A stretch of 64,000 bases of DNA from Agrobacterium sp. AGB01 (GCF_014851585.1 NZ_JACVAB010000002.1:310001-374000), one strand, 5' to 3'; shown: positions 33,317 to 42,433, numbered from the stretch's first letter. Translations and numbers: made by a program. The notes: a model not told the origin generated them from the letters alone.

Positions 33317-33997
33317 TTGCGTATATTGCTGGTCGAAGACAATCAGGTTCTGGCGGACGGTCTGGTCGCTTTGCTGCGCGGCAGTGGCTATGCCGTGGAT
33401 TGGGTATCGGATGGTAGCTCGGCCTTGGCTGCGACCGCGACAGAAAGTTTTGATCTGGTCATTCTTGATCTCAACCTGCCGGAAATGGACGGTATTTCCG
33501 TGCTGCGCTCCATGCGGGCACGGCAGGAAAAGGCGGCGGTTCTTATACTGACAGCGCGGGGCTCCCCGGAAGAACGCGTCAAGGGGCTGGACCTTGGTGC
33601 CGATGATTACATGATCAAACCTTTTGATGTCAGCGAGCTTGAGGCACGGGTGCGTGTTCTGCTGCGCCGTCAGGCGGGTCTGCGCTCTTCGACCGTCAGT
33701 TACGGCAAGGTATCGTTTGATCTGACCTCGCGCACCTTTAGCGCTGAGGGTGTGCCACTGGATATTCCGGCGCGCGAACTTGGTATTCTGGAACTGTTGT
33801 TCATGCGCGCTGGCAAAGTGGTTGCCAAGGAGGCGATCATGCAATCGCTGGCCGGATTTGATGACGAGTTGAGCGGCAATGCCATTGAGCAATATGTCAG
33901 TCGTCTTCGTAAACGCCTTGCGCACCACGGGCTGACCGTCAAGACGGCACGCGGCATAGGGTATTATCTGGAGCGTCTGCCGGAGATTGCCGAATGA
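33317..33997 (+). CDS. tctD: OmpR-family response regulator, TctD-like
   Basis: A 226-residue regulator: a receiver with acidic pocket E7-D8, phosphoacceptor D51 (VILDLNLPEMDG) and K near 101 (DDYMIKPFD), then a winged-helix Trans_reg_C domain ending RGIGYYLERL. The start is a TTG at 33317 behind GGAG; no ATG fits. It overlaps tctE by an ATGA. In enteric bacteria TctD activates tctCBA for tricarboxylates, and tctCBA is present here on the opposite strand. Confidence 0.87.
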   Translation: MRILLVEDNQVLADGLVALLRGSGYAVDWVSDGSSALAATATESFDLVILDLNLPEMDGISVLRSMRARQEKAAVLILTARGSPEERVKGLDLGADDYMIKPFDVSELEARVRVLLRRQAGLRSSTVSYGKVSFDLTSRTFSAEGVPLDIPARELGILELLFMRAGKVVAKEAIMQSLAGFDDELSGNAIEQYVSRLRKRLAHHGLTVKTARGIGYYLERLPEIAE

Positions 33998-35382
33998 CAG
34001 GCGGAGCCTACTCGCTCCGCAAGCGCCTGTTGGGCTGGCTTCTGTTTTCGACGGCAATTATCGGCACTGTTGCCCTGACGGACACCTATTCAGAGGCGGT
34101 CAAAACAGCAAATGTGGTGTCGGATCGTGTGCTGGCGGGCTCTGCCCTAGCCATTGCCGAGCGGGTTGCCGTGTCTGAGGACGGCAAGCTTGAGGTCGAT
34201 ATTCCCTACGTCGCATTGGAAATGCTGACATCGGCGGCGCAGGACCGGGTGTTTTACCGTGTTGACGGTTCGCACGGAGAATTCCTGACTGGTTATCAGG
34301 GTCTGCCGTCAGTTTCGCCAGAAGAGCCGAATGTGGCGATCTTCGAGGATGCGTTTTTTCGAGGTGAACCCATTCGTGTCGCTGTCATGCAGCGATCCGC
34401 GTCCACCGGCATCAATTCGGTGCCGTTTACCGTGACCGTTGCTGAAACCACCATTGCCCGCCGCCAGCTTGCGCAATCTATTCTGTTTCGTTCTGCCCTG
34501 CGCCTATTGGCGATGATTGTCGGAGCTTCGGTTATCGTGTGGGTGGCGGTGACGATTTCCTTGCGGCCGCTGTTTCGGCTGAGTGAAGCGATTGCCGAGC
34601 GCAATCCGAGCGATCTCCATCCTATTGACCAGAAGGTCCCCGTGGAGGTGCAAAACCTCGTTGATACTGTCAATTCCTTCATGGTGCGCCTGAATGCGGC
34701 GCTGGAAGCGCTTCGACATTTCACCGGCAATGCCAGCCATCAGTTGCGCACACCGCTGGCGATCATCCGCACACAGTTGGCGCTTTCCGAGCGGGCGGAA
34801 ACATTGGCGCAGGCCAAGGACGCAGCGCGGAAAGGCGATGAATCCGTTGCTCATGCCGAGCATATTCTGGCGCAGCTTCTGCGCATGGCAAAAATCGATG
34901 CGGCAGGATCAGGTGAACCGCAGGCGCTGTCACGCATCGACCTGGTGGAAGTCGCCCAGACAATAACTGCAGATTACATCCCTCAGGCAGCGGAAGCGGG
35001 TGTCGATCTGGGTTTTGAGGGTGAGGGAACCGTTGCCGTTCTAGCCGAACCATTGTTGATCGGTGAGCTGCTGGGCAACCTCATCAGCAATGCCATTGCC
35101 TATGCCGGTGATAATGTTGAGGTCACAGTGCGCGCTTACCGCAGTGCTGCGGGGCAAGTCTGCCTTGAGGTTGAGGATAACGGGCAGGGCATCGCGCCTG
35201 AAAAACGTGACATGGTGCGCCAGCGTTTTGCCCGTGGGGATGGCAATCCAGCCCCCGGTGCCGGTCTGGGGCTGGCCATTGTCGAGGAAATTGCCCACCT
35301 GTTTGGCGGGCAATTGCTGTTGGATGCCGGTCAGAACGACAAGGGTTTGAAGGTCACCGTGCTGCTGCCCGCAGCCGGTTAA
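33994..35382 (+). CDS. tctE: Sensor histidine kinase, TctE-like
   Basis: A 462-residue membrane kinase. Transmembrane segments lie near residues 11-28 and 168-190, with a periplasmic 2CSK_N-type sensor domain between. Then come a HAMP-like linker, the H-box ASHQLRTPLA (H249), and ATPase motifs NLISNAIAYAG (N box), EVEDNGQGI (G1) and GLGLAIVEEIAHLFGG (G2). It phosphorylates the TctD-like partner and probably senses a periplasmic carboxylate, either directly or with the neighbouring binding protein. Confidence 0.88.
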   Translation: MTGGAYSLRKRLLGWLLFSTAIIGTVALTDTYSEAVKTANVVSDRVLAGSALAIAERVAVSEDGKLEVDIPYVALEMLTSAAQDRVFYRVDGSHGEFLTGYQGLPSVSPEEPNVAIFEDAFFRGEPIRVAVMQRSASTGINSVPFTVTVAETTIARRQLAQSILFRSALRLLAMIVGASVIVWVAVTISLRPLFRLSEAIAERNPSDLHPIDQKVPVEVQNLVDTVNSFMVRLNAALEALRHFTGNASHQLRTPLAIIRTQLALSERAETLAQAKDAARKGDESVAHAEHILAQLLRMAKIDAAGSGEPQALSRIDLVEVAQTITADYIPQAAEAGVDLGFEGEGTVAVLAEPLLIGELLGNLISNAIAYAGDNVEVTVRAYRSAAGQVCLEVEDNGQGIAPEKRDMVRQRFARGDGNPAPGAGLGLAIVEEIAHLFGGQLLLDAGQNDKGLKVTVLLPAAG

Positions 35383-35389
35383 GCTCTTA

Positions 35390-36274
35390 TCAGCCCATGC
35401 GCTCGGATGCGTAGCTGCCGGGGCTTGGCGGGAAAACGACCGTGCGGTTGCCGTTGATAAAGGTCCGGTGATGGATATGTGCGTGGATAGCGCGTGCCAG
35501 CACCTGGCTTTCGACATCGCGGCCCAGCGACACATAGTCATCTGCGCTTTGTGCGTGGGTAATACGTACGGTCTCCTGCTCGATGATCGGGCCTTCATCA
35601 AGGTCGGCTGTCACGTAATGGGCAGTCGCCCCAATCAGCTTCACACCGCGCTCATAGGCTTGCTTGTAAGGGTTTGCACCCTTGAAACTTGGCAAGAACG
35701 AGTGGTGAATATTGATGATCTTGCCGGACATTTTCTGGCAGAGCTCATCGGACAGTACCTGCATGTAACGGGCAAGAACGATCAGTTCGGTACCGGTTTG
35801 TTCAACCAGATCCAACAGCTGTGCTTCGGCCTTGGGTTTGTTATCCTTGGTCACCTTGATGTGGTGGAAAGGAATGTCGTGGTTGACGACAACTTTCTGG
35901 TAATCGAAGTGGTTGGAGACGACACCGACGATATCGATTGGCAGCGCACCGATCTTCCAGCGGTACAGCAGGTCGTTCAGGCAATGGCCAAAACGCGACA
36001 CCATCAACAGCACTTTCATGCGCTCGGCCGAGCTTTCGATCTTGGCATCCATGCCGAATTTCTCAGCGACGGGTGCAAAGCCTTCGGTGATGGCTTCGCG
36101 GCTTTCGCCCTGTTCGGAAATGAAGCTGACGCGCATGAAGAACATGCCGGTCTGAAGGTCATCGAATTGCGAGCTGTCGACGATGTTGCAACCCTTGTCT
36201 GCCAGATAACCCGATATTGCCGCCACGATGCCGCGGGTGGATTTGCAGGTTACAGTCAGAACATAAGTCGTCAT
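35390..36274 (-). CDS. purU: Formyltetrahydrofolate deformylase PurU
   Basis: A 294-residue enzyme with an N-terminal ACT domain (YVLTVTCKSTRGIVAAISGYLADKG) and a C-terminal formyltransferase-like domain with MKVLLMVSRFGHCLNDLLYRW and the catalytic NIHHSFLPSFKGANPYKQAY segment, with D in TADLDEGPIIEQ. It hydrolyses 10-formyl-tetrahydrofolate to formate and tetrahydrofolate, balancing the one-carbon pool and supplying formate for PurT. It converges with tctE, 7 bases apart. Confidence 0.92.
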   Translation of the reverse strand: MTTYVLTVTCKSTRGIVAAISGYLADKGCNIVDSSQFDDLQTGMFFMRVSFISEQGESREAITEGFAPVAEKFGMDAKIESSAERMKVLLMVSRFGHCLNDLLYRWKIGALPIDIVGVVSNHFDYQKVVVNHDIPFHHIKVTKDNKPKAEAQLLDLVEQTGTELIVLARYMQVLSDELCQKMSGKIINIHHSFLPSFKGANPYKQAYERGVKLIGATAHYVTADLDEGPIIEQETVRITHAQSADDYVSLGRDVESQVLARAIHAHIHHRTFINGNRTVVFPPSPGSYASERMG

Positions 36275-36510
36275 CGGTCTATTCCTCTGGAAGCGCCATT
36301 TCCGGTGCCTCTGGTTTTACGTCACGCGCCACAATTCGGGCGTCCTGCATTAGCGCAGTCGCTGGCCGTGGCATAGTGGCTTTGTCGCAATTTGAATATC
36401 CGCGACATGTGTGCGGGTGGAAGAGCGATGAAGCGCCCATAGTCATACGGCGCTTGCTGCCGTTCTGTGTTGCGCAAAACGACATCGGATAACGAGTTTC
36501 TGACGTGAGA

Positions 36511-36549
36511 TAAAAACGCCCCGTCTGATATCAGGATCAAACGGGGCGG
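36511..36549 (-). terminator. Terminator after the YbaY/META-domain gene
   Basis: CGCCCCGT (36518-36525) pairs with ACGGGGCG (36541-36548); on the minus strand it is followed by TTTTTATC. It ends the transcript from 36563-37357. Confidence 0.75.
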
Positions 36550-36562
36550 AAACAGATTCCGT

Positions 36563-37357
36563 TCAGGCCCGGCGAAGGCGCATCAGTGGGCGACCCCGAC
36601 GGTCTCGTAACTCCAGCTGATTGCTGCGCGGGCTCAAATCATACCCGCGTGCTTGCTCAAGCGCAGAAAGAAACGCTCTTTCCTGGCGCATGATTGGCGG
36701 TTCGCAGGCCATTTGCGTGGAAATGGCGCGACTGAAATCAATCTCGCGACGGTTTACCCTGAGTTCAGCACCAAAACCATTGCAGCCGGTGTTGCCGGAT
36801 ACGCGGTTATCAGGCCCAATTTGCAGGACCGGTGGTTTTCTGTCGGTGACACGTTCACCCGCAATGTCGACGACAACCCAGGAGCCGACCAGAGATGGTT
36901 CACGGTCCGGCTCCGGTCGTGGTGCCGCACCGGCACGTTCAAGCATCAGGTCCGTGGTCTCGCGGCGATTGTTGAGGATCGGGTAGTTCTGCGTGGTGGT
37001 AAAGAGCAGGCGGCGACCATCGCGGATTTCGGCGCGAAGCGCATAACGTCGGTTGGAGCGGATGTCCCGGTCGTTGTAACGAATGACATAGGGAATAGGT
37101 ACGTTGCGTCCCGGCAGGGGGGTGGTTTCTGCAATGATGCTGAAACTTGCGCCGGCGCGTGAGACATCAATCAACTGAACCGTGACTGTCGCAGAAGGTG
37201 GTAATGCCATGCGCTCACGGTAGCTGACTGTGCCGCGAATGGAGGCCGGGGCTGCAAGCGATGGTGATGCAACCAGAACGGCGGACAGGCCAAGAAGGCT
37301 GGCAAAGCCGCGGCGAGAGATTGGCGTTTTGCCACTCATTGTATTTTTGTCGGTCAT
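36563..37357 (-). CDS. Exported protein with YbaY-like and META domains, Tat signal
   Basis: A 264-residue exported protein. SRRGFASLLGLSAVLVASPSLAAP is a Tat-type signal. A YbaY/YscW-like lipoprotein-type domain follows (IRGTVSYRERMALPPSATVTVQLIDVS to about 145), then a META (DUF306) domain with GSWVVVDI, SGNTGCNGFGAELRV and MRQERAFLSALEQARGYDL. These modules occur in envelope stress or pilotin-like proteins. The ATG at 37357 has GGGGG upstream; the longer frame includes an unlikely leader. Confidence 0.75.
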   Translation of the reverse strand: MTDKNTMSGKTPISRRGFASLLGLSAVLVASPSLAAPASIRGTVSYRERMALPPSATVTVQLIDVSRAGASFSIIAETTPLPGRNVPIPYVIRYNDRDIRSNRRYALRAEIRDGRRLLFTTTQNYPILNNRRETTDLMLERAGAAPRPEPDREPSLVGSWVVVDIAGERVTDRKPPVLQIGPDNRVSGNTGCNGFGAELRVNRREIDFSRAISTQMACEPPIMRQERAFLSALEQARGYDLSPRSNQLELRDRRGRPLMRLRRA

Positions 37358-37445
37358 TTCCAAACCCCCATGATCACGATGTCCGAATATTCGTCTTCGA
37401 TAATAAGGAAGCCAGATGAATCCGGGATGAACTGCCCGGATAAGC

Positions 37446-37474
37446 AACGCTGCCGGGCCGTGTCTGGCAGCGTT
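37446..37474 (-). terminator. Stem-loop after hutX
   Basis: AACGCTGCC (37446-37454) pairs with GGCAGCGTT (37466-37474), 9 bases after the stop on the minus strand. The T-run is weak. Confidence 0.5.
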
Positions 37475-37482
37475 GTTGTTGT

Positions 37483-38004
37483 TTAGCGTGACAGACTGTC
37501 GCGCAAAGTCTCGAACTTCGAAAGCTGGTCTGCCTTCAGTTCCTTGTTTTCATCACGACGGACAAAAACCTTGAACATCGCCTGGCCATTGGCATTCATG
37601 AACCATACGGAGCAGGAGCGACGGCCGTGGAATGCACGGTCCACAAAGCTGATGGCGTGACAGTTGTCCTTCTTGATGTGGCCACCAATCGGGCTGTCGC
37701 CGTGAATGTTGAACCAGCCATGGCTTTCGGTACCTTCCGGCAGAAAACCCGGCACTTCCAGTACGATATCGGCGGTCTGCACGATCATCAGCACTTCGCC
37801 CCAGGTCATCATGTCGGACCAGATTGCGGAGAACTGTTCGGCCGGAATGGTGACTGCAGCGCCCTGCGGCAGGATTTCCAGAACTTCGGCCGGCGTGACG
37901 TCTGCCTTGCCGGCAATCGCCTCAACGATGCCGTCTGGCTTCTCGTTCAAGGCGGCAAGGGCTCGTTCACGACGCTCTGGCGTGTTGTATGCAACAGCTG
38001 TCAT
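37483..38004 (-). CDS. hutX: Cytosolic heme carrier, HutX/ChuX family
   Basis: A 173-residue protein of the HutX/ChuX/HuvX family: GIVEAIAGKADVTPAEVLEILPQGAA, DMMTWGEVLMIVQTADIVLEVPG and GSFN-like HGWFNIHGDSPIGGHI. It binds heme after import and hands it to heme-using or degrading enzymes. GAGGAAACC lies before the ATG at 38004. It lies just after the heme-oxygenase-like gene (7-base gap) and is divergent from hmuTUV. Confidence 0.87.
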   Translation of the reverse strand: MTAVAYNTPERRERALAALNEKPDGIVEAIAGKADVTPAEVLEILPQGAAVTIPAEQFSAIWSDMMTWGEVLMIVQTADIVLEVPGFLPEGTESHGWFNIHGDSPIGGHIKKDNCHAISFVDRAFHGRRSCSVWFMNANGQAMFKVFVRRDENKELKADQLSKFETLRDSLSR

Positions 38005-38011
38005 GGTTTCC

Positions 38012-38359
38012 TCATGCCGCATCAAAAATGCGTTGGCCGTTCTTGTCGTCGTGAATGATCACGTCAAAACCTTCAAAATGCGGACCGGAGAGGTATTCGA
38101 CCTTGCCACGGTTGTTGCCAGCATTGGCATGTGCTGCGCGGAACTGCTCGGACTTGGTCCATGCGGTGAAATCTTCGCGGGTTTCCCAAACGGTATGCGA
38201 TGCATACAGCGTATGGTCGTCAGACTTCGGGCCTTTCAGCATGTGAAATTCGACATAGCCCTTCAATTCGTTGAGCTGCGTCTTGCGCTCGCGCCAGATT
38301 GTTTCAAACGCTTCCTCAAAACCCGGTACCACGCGAAAGCGGTTCATTGCGATGAACAT
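38012..38359 (-). CDS. Heme-degrading monooxygenase (IsdG/HmuQ-like, ABM domain)
   Basis: A 115-residue antibiotic-biosynthesis-monooxygenase-fold protein: MFIAMNRFRVVPGFEEAFETIWRERKTQL, YVEFHMLKGP, TLYASHTVWETREDFTAWTKSEQF and HANAGNNRGKVEYLSGPHFEGFDVI. The N/W/H positions match the IsdG/HmuQ heme-degrading group. Together with HutX it would release iron from heme in the cytoplasm. Confidence 0.82.
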   Translation of the reverse strand: MFIAMNRFRVVPGFEEAFETIWRERKTQLNELKGYVEFHMLKGPKSDDHTLYASHTVWETREDFTAWTKSEQFRAAHANAGNNRGKVEYLSGPHFEGFDVIIHDDKNGQRIFDAA

Positions 38360-38576
38360 TCATAACTCCCTTGAATGAAATAAGTTTCCTGTAATTGTCA
38401 GGATATAGGTGGTTCCCAAGGTTGAAAAGCCCGCATGTGGAAGAAATCCAGTGCTTTTTGACAGTTTTCATTTCTTGGTTTGTCTACTCTTGCGCGGGTT
38501 TTTAAACATGTGTACCAAACTCCACTTAAATGAACTGCCCATGGCAGCTTGCCACTTTTATCTGGATGAAAAGCTC

Positions 38577-39470
38577 ATGATGTCTTCAAAACGTTCGCTT
38601 CGATCTATGGCTTTCGGCGTGTTCATGCCGGTGGCGCTGGTAACATCCACTTTTGCGCAGGCGGCCGATGGCGGTAACGTCAAGGCACAACGTATTGTGT
38701 CTGTCGGTGGCACCATTACGGAAATACTCTATGCGCTCGGCGCGCAGGACCGCATCGTGGCACGTGATTCCACCAGCAGCTTTCCTGTTGATGCGCTGGC
38801 CAAGCCGGATGTCGGCTACATGCGTGCGCTTTCCGCTGAGGGCATTCTGTCACAGAAGCCCGATCTCATCCTGACGGAAGACGGTGCCGGTCCGGCCGAT
38901 GTTCTTAATATTCTCAAGGACAGCGAAGTGCCTGTCGTGACAATCGACACTCCGCCATCGGGTGCCGCGATTGCCAAGAAGATCCAGGATGTCGGAGCAG
39001 CCGTTGGTCTTGAAGACAAGGCAAAGAACCTGGCGGAAGAAGTGGACACTGGTCTAGCAGCCCTGGCCAAGGATGTTTCGGCGGTTGGCGAGAAGAAAAA
39101 GCGCGTACTGTTCGTGTTGTCGACCGCGGGTGGTCGCATCATGGCCGGCGGTCAGGATACAGAAGCTGCGGCCATTATCGAAATGGCCGGTGGTGTAAAT
39201 GCTGCGTCGGCGATTACCGGTTACAAGCCGCTGACCGACGAGGCTGTCATAGCAGCAGCACCTGACGTGGTGCTGACCATGGCGCGTGGCAATCATCAGG
39301 CCTCTCCCGATGAAGTGTTTGCGCTGCCTGCATTCCAGAGCACACCTGCCGCAGCCAACAAGGCTCTGATCAGCATGGACGGTCTTTATCTGATCGGTTT
39401 TGGTCCGCGCACACCTGCGGCGGCACATGAACTGGCCTCCAAATTGTATCCGGATGTGGTGAAGCCGTGA
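38577..39470 (+). CDS. hmuT: Hemin ABC transporter substrate-binding protein HmuT
   Basis: A 297-residue periplasmic binding protein. The signal peptide ends around TSTFAQA; then RIVSVGGTITEILYALGAQDRIVARDSTS is the HmuT opening, and GGRIMAGGQDTEAAAIIEMAGG and LYLIGFGPRTPAAAHEL are typical. It collects heme and passes it to HmuU/V. Two consecutive ATG codons occur at 38577 and 38580; either is possible. The upstream frame extends into the intergenic region and is not accepted. Confidence 0.87.
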   Translation: MMSSKRSLRSMAFGVFMPVALVTSTFAQAADGGNVKAQRIVSVGGTITEILYALGAQDRIVARDSTSSFPVDALAKPDVGYMRALSAEGILSQKPDLILTEDGAGPADVLNILKDSEVPVVTIDTPPSGAAIAKKIQDVGAAVGLEDKAKNLAEEVDTGLAALAKDVSAVGEKKKRVLFVLSTAGGRIMAGGQDTEAAAIIEMAGGVNAASAITGYKPLTDEAVIAAAPDVVLTMARGNHQASPDEVFALPAFQSTPAAANKALISMDGLYLIGFGPRTPAAAHELASKLYPDVVKP

Positions 39471-40555
39471 AATCGCTTGCCGTGACGGCCGCTACAGCTC
39501 CCGTTGAAGGCAAGAGATCGCGCGTTGGCGGCATTGCACTTGCCGTGCTTGTCGGCCTGTTGTTTCTGGCCTGTCTGGTGTCGTTGGTCAGCGGGCCAAC
39601 CGGGGTAGGGCCGGCAGAACTCTGGGCCTATTTCACCGGTCATGCGGCCGATATGGAACCGCGTGACCGGATTATTCTCGAAGCCGTGCGTTTGCCGCGC
39701 ACCGCGCTTGGCCTTCTCATTGGTGCTGGGCTCGGTGTGTCCGGCGCCATGATGCAGGGTCTGTTCCGCAACCCGTTGGCCGATCCGGGTATTGTCGGTG
39801 TCACCTCGGGTGCCGCCTTGTTTGCGGTTGCCGCACTGGCGCTGGGTGGTGGCATGCTTGCGCCGCTGGCGGCGTTTTTCGGCTCGCAGTTCCTACCCGT
39901 CATGGCGTTTTTTGGTGGCCTGATCAACACCATCCTCCTGTATGTGATTGCTACGCGCAACGGCATGACGTCAACCACGACGCTGGTTCTGGCCGGTATC
40001 GCGGTGGGGGCCTTGAGTGGTGCCCTGACCGGTCTGATGATTTTTGTGGCCGATGATCGTGCGCTGCGCGACATCACCTTCTGGAGCCTCGGCTCATTGG
40101 GTGGCGCAACGCCTGCAAAAGTTCTGGCGACATTGCCGTTTATTTTGGTGGTTCTGGTCATCATACCCTTTGTTGCCAAGGGGCTGGACGCACTGATCCT
40201 GGGGGATGCGGCTGCCTTCCACATGGGCGTGCCGGTGCAACGCTTGAAGCGTCTGGTCATTCTGGCGGTTGCTGCCGCCTGTGGTGCAGCTGTTGCGGCG
40301 GCCGGCTCGATCGGTTTTGTCGGCATTGTCGTGCCGCATCTGCTGCGTCTTGCTATTGGTCCCTCGCATCGCTTTCTGCTGCCGGCATCAGCGCTGGGTG
40401 GCGGCGCGTTGCTGTTGCTGGCCGACAGTTTTGCCCGCACTGTTGCTGCGCCTGCGGAACTGCCGATCGGCATCGTCACGGCGCTGATCGGGGCGCCGGT
40501 GTTTCTGTTCCTGCTGTTTGGTAAGGGCGGTATGGGTATGAGGAACCTGTCATGA
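39467..40555 (+). CDS. hmuU: Hemin ABC transporter permease HmuU
   Basis: A 362-residue FecCD-type permease with about ten hydrophobic segments. LPRTALGLLIGAGLGVSGAMMQGLFRNPLADPGIVGVTSGA is the classical FecCD signature, and GSIGFVGIVVPHLLRL the second. It starts with GTG overlapping the hmuT stop (GTGA), so coupling is expected. Confidence 0.89.
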   Translation: MKSLAVTAATAPVEGKRSRVGGIALAVLVGLLFLACLVSLVSGPTGVGPAELWAYFTGHAADMEPRDRIILEAVRLPRTALGLLIGAGLGVSGAMMQGLFRNPLADPGIVGVTSGAALFAVAALALGGGMLAPLAAFFGSQFLPVMAFFGGLINTILLYVIATRNGMTSTTTLVLAGIAVGALSGALTGLMIFVADDRALRDITFWSLGSLGGATPAKVLATLPFILVVLVIIPFVAKGLDALILGDAAAFHMGVPVQRLKRLVILAVAAACGAAVAAAGSIGFVGIVVPHLLRLAIGPSHRFLLPASALGGGALLLLADSFARTVAAPAELPIGIVTALIGAPVFLFLLFGKGGMGMRNLS

Positions 40556-41334
40556 TTACGGCAAGCGGTATCAATCTCACCCGGTCGGGACGCAGGCTGC
40601 TCCACGAAGTTTCATTGAAACTTGAACCGGGCAAATTCAATGTGATTATCGGCCCGAACGGTGCTGGAAAGTCGACATTGATGAAGGTGCTGTGTGGAGA
40701 AACCAAACCGGATGTCGGCACCGTTTCTTATGGTGGCGCGGACATAAGCCTGTTCTCGCCTCGGCAACTGGCACGTCAACGTGCCGTCCTGCCACAAAAC
40801 ACAACATTGGCATTTCCGTTTACAGCGTTTGAAATTGTTCGGATGGGCGCTGTTGCCTATGGCGGGCTTGACCCTGACGCCCAGGCTCAGACGGCGCTTG
40901 TCAATGTCGGTCTGCGTGGTTTCGAAAGTCGTTCCTATAATTACCTGTCTGGCGGTGAACAGCAGCGTGTGCAATTTGCCCGCGCTTTGGCGCAGGTCCC
41001 GCATGCCGTTGAAGACGGTGAGGCGCGGGCGCTGTTTCTTGATGAGCCCACCGCAAGCCTCGATATCGGCCATCAGATCAGCGTTCTGGAGACAGCACGT
41101 GATTTCGCTGAAAAGGGCGGTCTAGTACTGGCCATTTTGCACGACCTTAATCTGGCAGCCGAGTTCGCAGATCACCTGATCGTGATGCACAATGGCAGGA
41201 TCACTGCACAGGGTGCATCCTTCGATACGATCAGCGATGAGACCATTGCACGGGTCTATGGCATTGGCGGTGCGGTGGGACGTCTGCCGGCGGCGCACAT
41301 CCCCTATGTTTTACCGCAGTCACGCCACAGATAA
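40552..41334 (+). CDS. hmuV: Hemin ABC transporter ATP-binding protein HmuV
   Basis: A 260-residue ATPase: Walker A GPNGAGKST, signature LSGGEQQRVQFARALAQ, Walker B ALFLDEPTASLD and the H-switch in AILHDLNLAAEF. The EDGEARALFLDEPT segment (PHAVEDGEARALF) is characteristic of HmuV. It starts in an ATGA overlap with hmuU. The outer-membrane heme receptor and HmuP are not in this window. Confidence 0.9.
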   Translation: MITASGINLTRSGRRLLHEVSLKLEPGKFNVIIGPNGAGKSTLMKVLCGETKPDVGTVSYGGADISLFSPRQLARQRAVLPQNTTLAFPFTAFEIVRMGAVAYGGLDPDAQAQTALVNVGLRGFESRSYNYLSGGEQQRVQFARALAQVPHAVEDGEARALFLDEPTASLDIGHQISVLETARDFAEKGGLVLAILHDLNLAAEFADHLIVMHNGRITAQGASFDTISDETIARVYGIGGAVGRLPAAHIPYVLPQSRHR

Positions 41335-41345
41335 CGGGTTGGAAT

Positions 41346-41708
41346 TCACGCCTTTGGTTCCGGCCTCGTGACGATGAAGGCGGCGGAACAGAGCATGACA
41401 ACGAGTACAATCACCGCCCGCAAGGCGGGTGGATCTGTGGTGAACCAGAAGATCGCGTAGCTGGCGGTCATGACGGAGACGGCGGCAATCTTGGCACGGC
41501 GGGCAATCGAGCCAGTTTCTTTCCAGTTGCGCAGAGACTGGCCAAAACGCGGGTGAGACAGCAGCCATGCTTCGAGTTTCGGGGACGAGCGGGAAAAACA
41601 CCAGACGGCCAAAAGCAGAAACGGCGTGGTCGGCAGAACAGGCAAGAATGCACCAGCAACGCCGGTCGCCACCATAATCCATCCCAAACAGAGATACACG
41701 TACCGCAT
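41346..41708 (-). CDS. YbaN-like DUF454 inner membrane protein
   Basis: A 120-residue membrane protein. The N-terminal MRYVYLCLGWIMVATGVAGAFLPVLPTTPFLLLAVWCFSRSSPKLEAWLLSHPRFG is diagnostic for DUF454 (YbaN). Function is unknown. In this group it is frequently near heme or iron genes. It ends 11 bases from hmuV and converges with it. Confidence 0.85.
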   Translation of the reverse strand: MRYVYLCLGWIMVATGVAGAFLPVLPTTPFLLLAVWCFSRSSPKLEAWLLSHPRFGQSLRNWKETGSIARRAKIAAVSVMTASYAIFWFTTDPPALRAVIVLVVMLCSAAFIVTRPEPKA

Positions 41709-42037
41709 GTCGTTTGCTGCCTTTTGTCTTTATGAGTGCAATTCTCATGATAGGCTTGTGATGTCTAGGTTTGGACCTTTGTTTTTTGAACAAATGGCGT
41801 GAGACAAATTGGCTAGGACGCCGCGTAAAAGGCTTGAAATGATCAGCCCGTTTTCGTTTCACAGGTGAGGCTGGGCACTGTCACAGCGGGTAGGATGTGT
41901 GAATTTGCGTCGCCCGAGTTGCATTCCTATATTAAGGGTTGTGATAAGGGGCTTGCTTCGCGTCTGTATATGCCTTTATCCCGATGCGGCAATTATTTGG
42001 CTCCAAGTCGAAGTGCCAACAGAAGAAGGAAAACACC
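41709..42037. other. Divergent promoter region
   Basis: A 329-base gene-free stretch between the DUF454 gene and the VOC gene. I see no clear hairpin, repeat or convincing ORF in it. Confidence 0.4.
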
Positions 42038-42433
42038 ATGGCCAAAATGATCCACTCGATGGTCCGGGTGCTGGACGAAAAGCGTTCGGTTGACTTTTAC
42101 TCTCTCGCATTCGGCCTGAATGTGGCGGAGCGTGTGGAGCAGGAAACTTTCACATTGGTCTATATGAGCGATGAAGAGGAGAGTTTCGAACTTGAGTTGA
42201 CGATCAACCGAGGCCGTGATGTTCCCTATGCGCTTGGCGATGGTTATGGCCATCTGGCCGTTTCCGTCGACAACCTTGACGCAGAACACGCACGCCTGAT
42301 CGAAGCCGGTCTGGCACCGGGCAAAATCATCGAGTTTGTCCGCAAGGACGACGTGTTTGCCCGTTACTTCTTCATCTGCGATCCGGATGGTTACAAGATC
42401 GAAGTTCTCGAGCGTCGCGGGCGCTTCAAGTAA
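42038..42433 (+). CDS. VOC-family protein, glyoxalase I-like
   Basis: A 131-residue protein of the vicinal-oxygen-chelate fold, with the opening KMIHSMVRVLDEKRSVDFYSLAFGL and DGYGHLAVSVDNLDAEHARLIEAG, ending CDPDGYKIEVLERRG. Metal-binding positions H7 and E near 124 and the length match lactoylglutathione lyase (GloA). It would convert methylglyoxal-glutathione hemithioacetal to lactoylglutathione. AGAAGGAAA precedes the ATG at 42038. Confidence 0.8.
   Translation: MAKMIHSMVRVLDEKRSVDFYSLAFGLNVAERVEQETFTLVYMSDEEESFELELTINRGRDVPYALGDGYGHLAVSVDNLDAEHARLIEAGLAPGKIIEFVRKDDVFARYFFICDPDGYKIEVLERRGRFK

Noticed and set aside
33131-34057. N-terminal extension of the iron-type binding protein antisense to tctD
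   Set aside because: It contains no domain, and a clean signal peptide begins at 33130.
36275-36510. Short overlapping ORFs after purU
   Set aside because: No ribosome site, no family, and they run into the terminator of the next gene.
38360-38576. Iron-regulator operator (Irr ICE or RirA IRO box) between the heme-oxygenase-like gene and hmuT
   Set aside because: No good match to either consensus; only a short CCTG/CAGG dyad is present, too weak to call.
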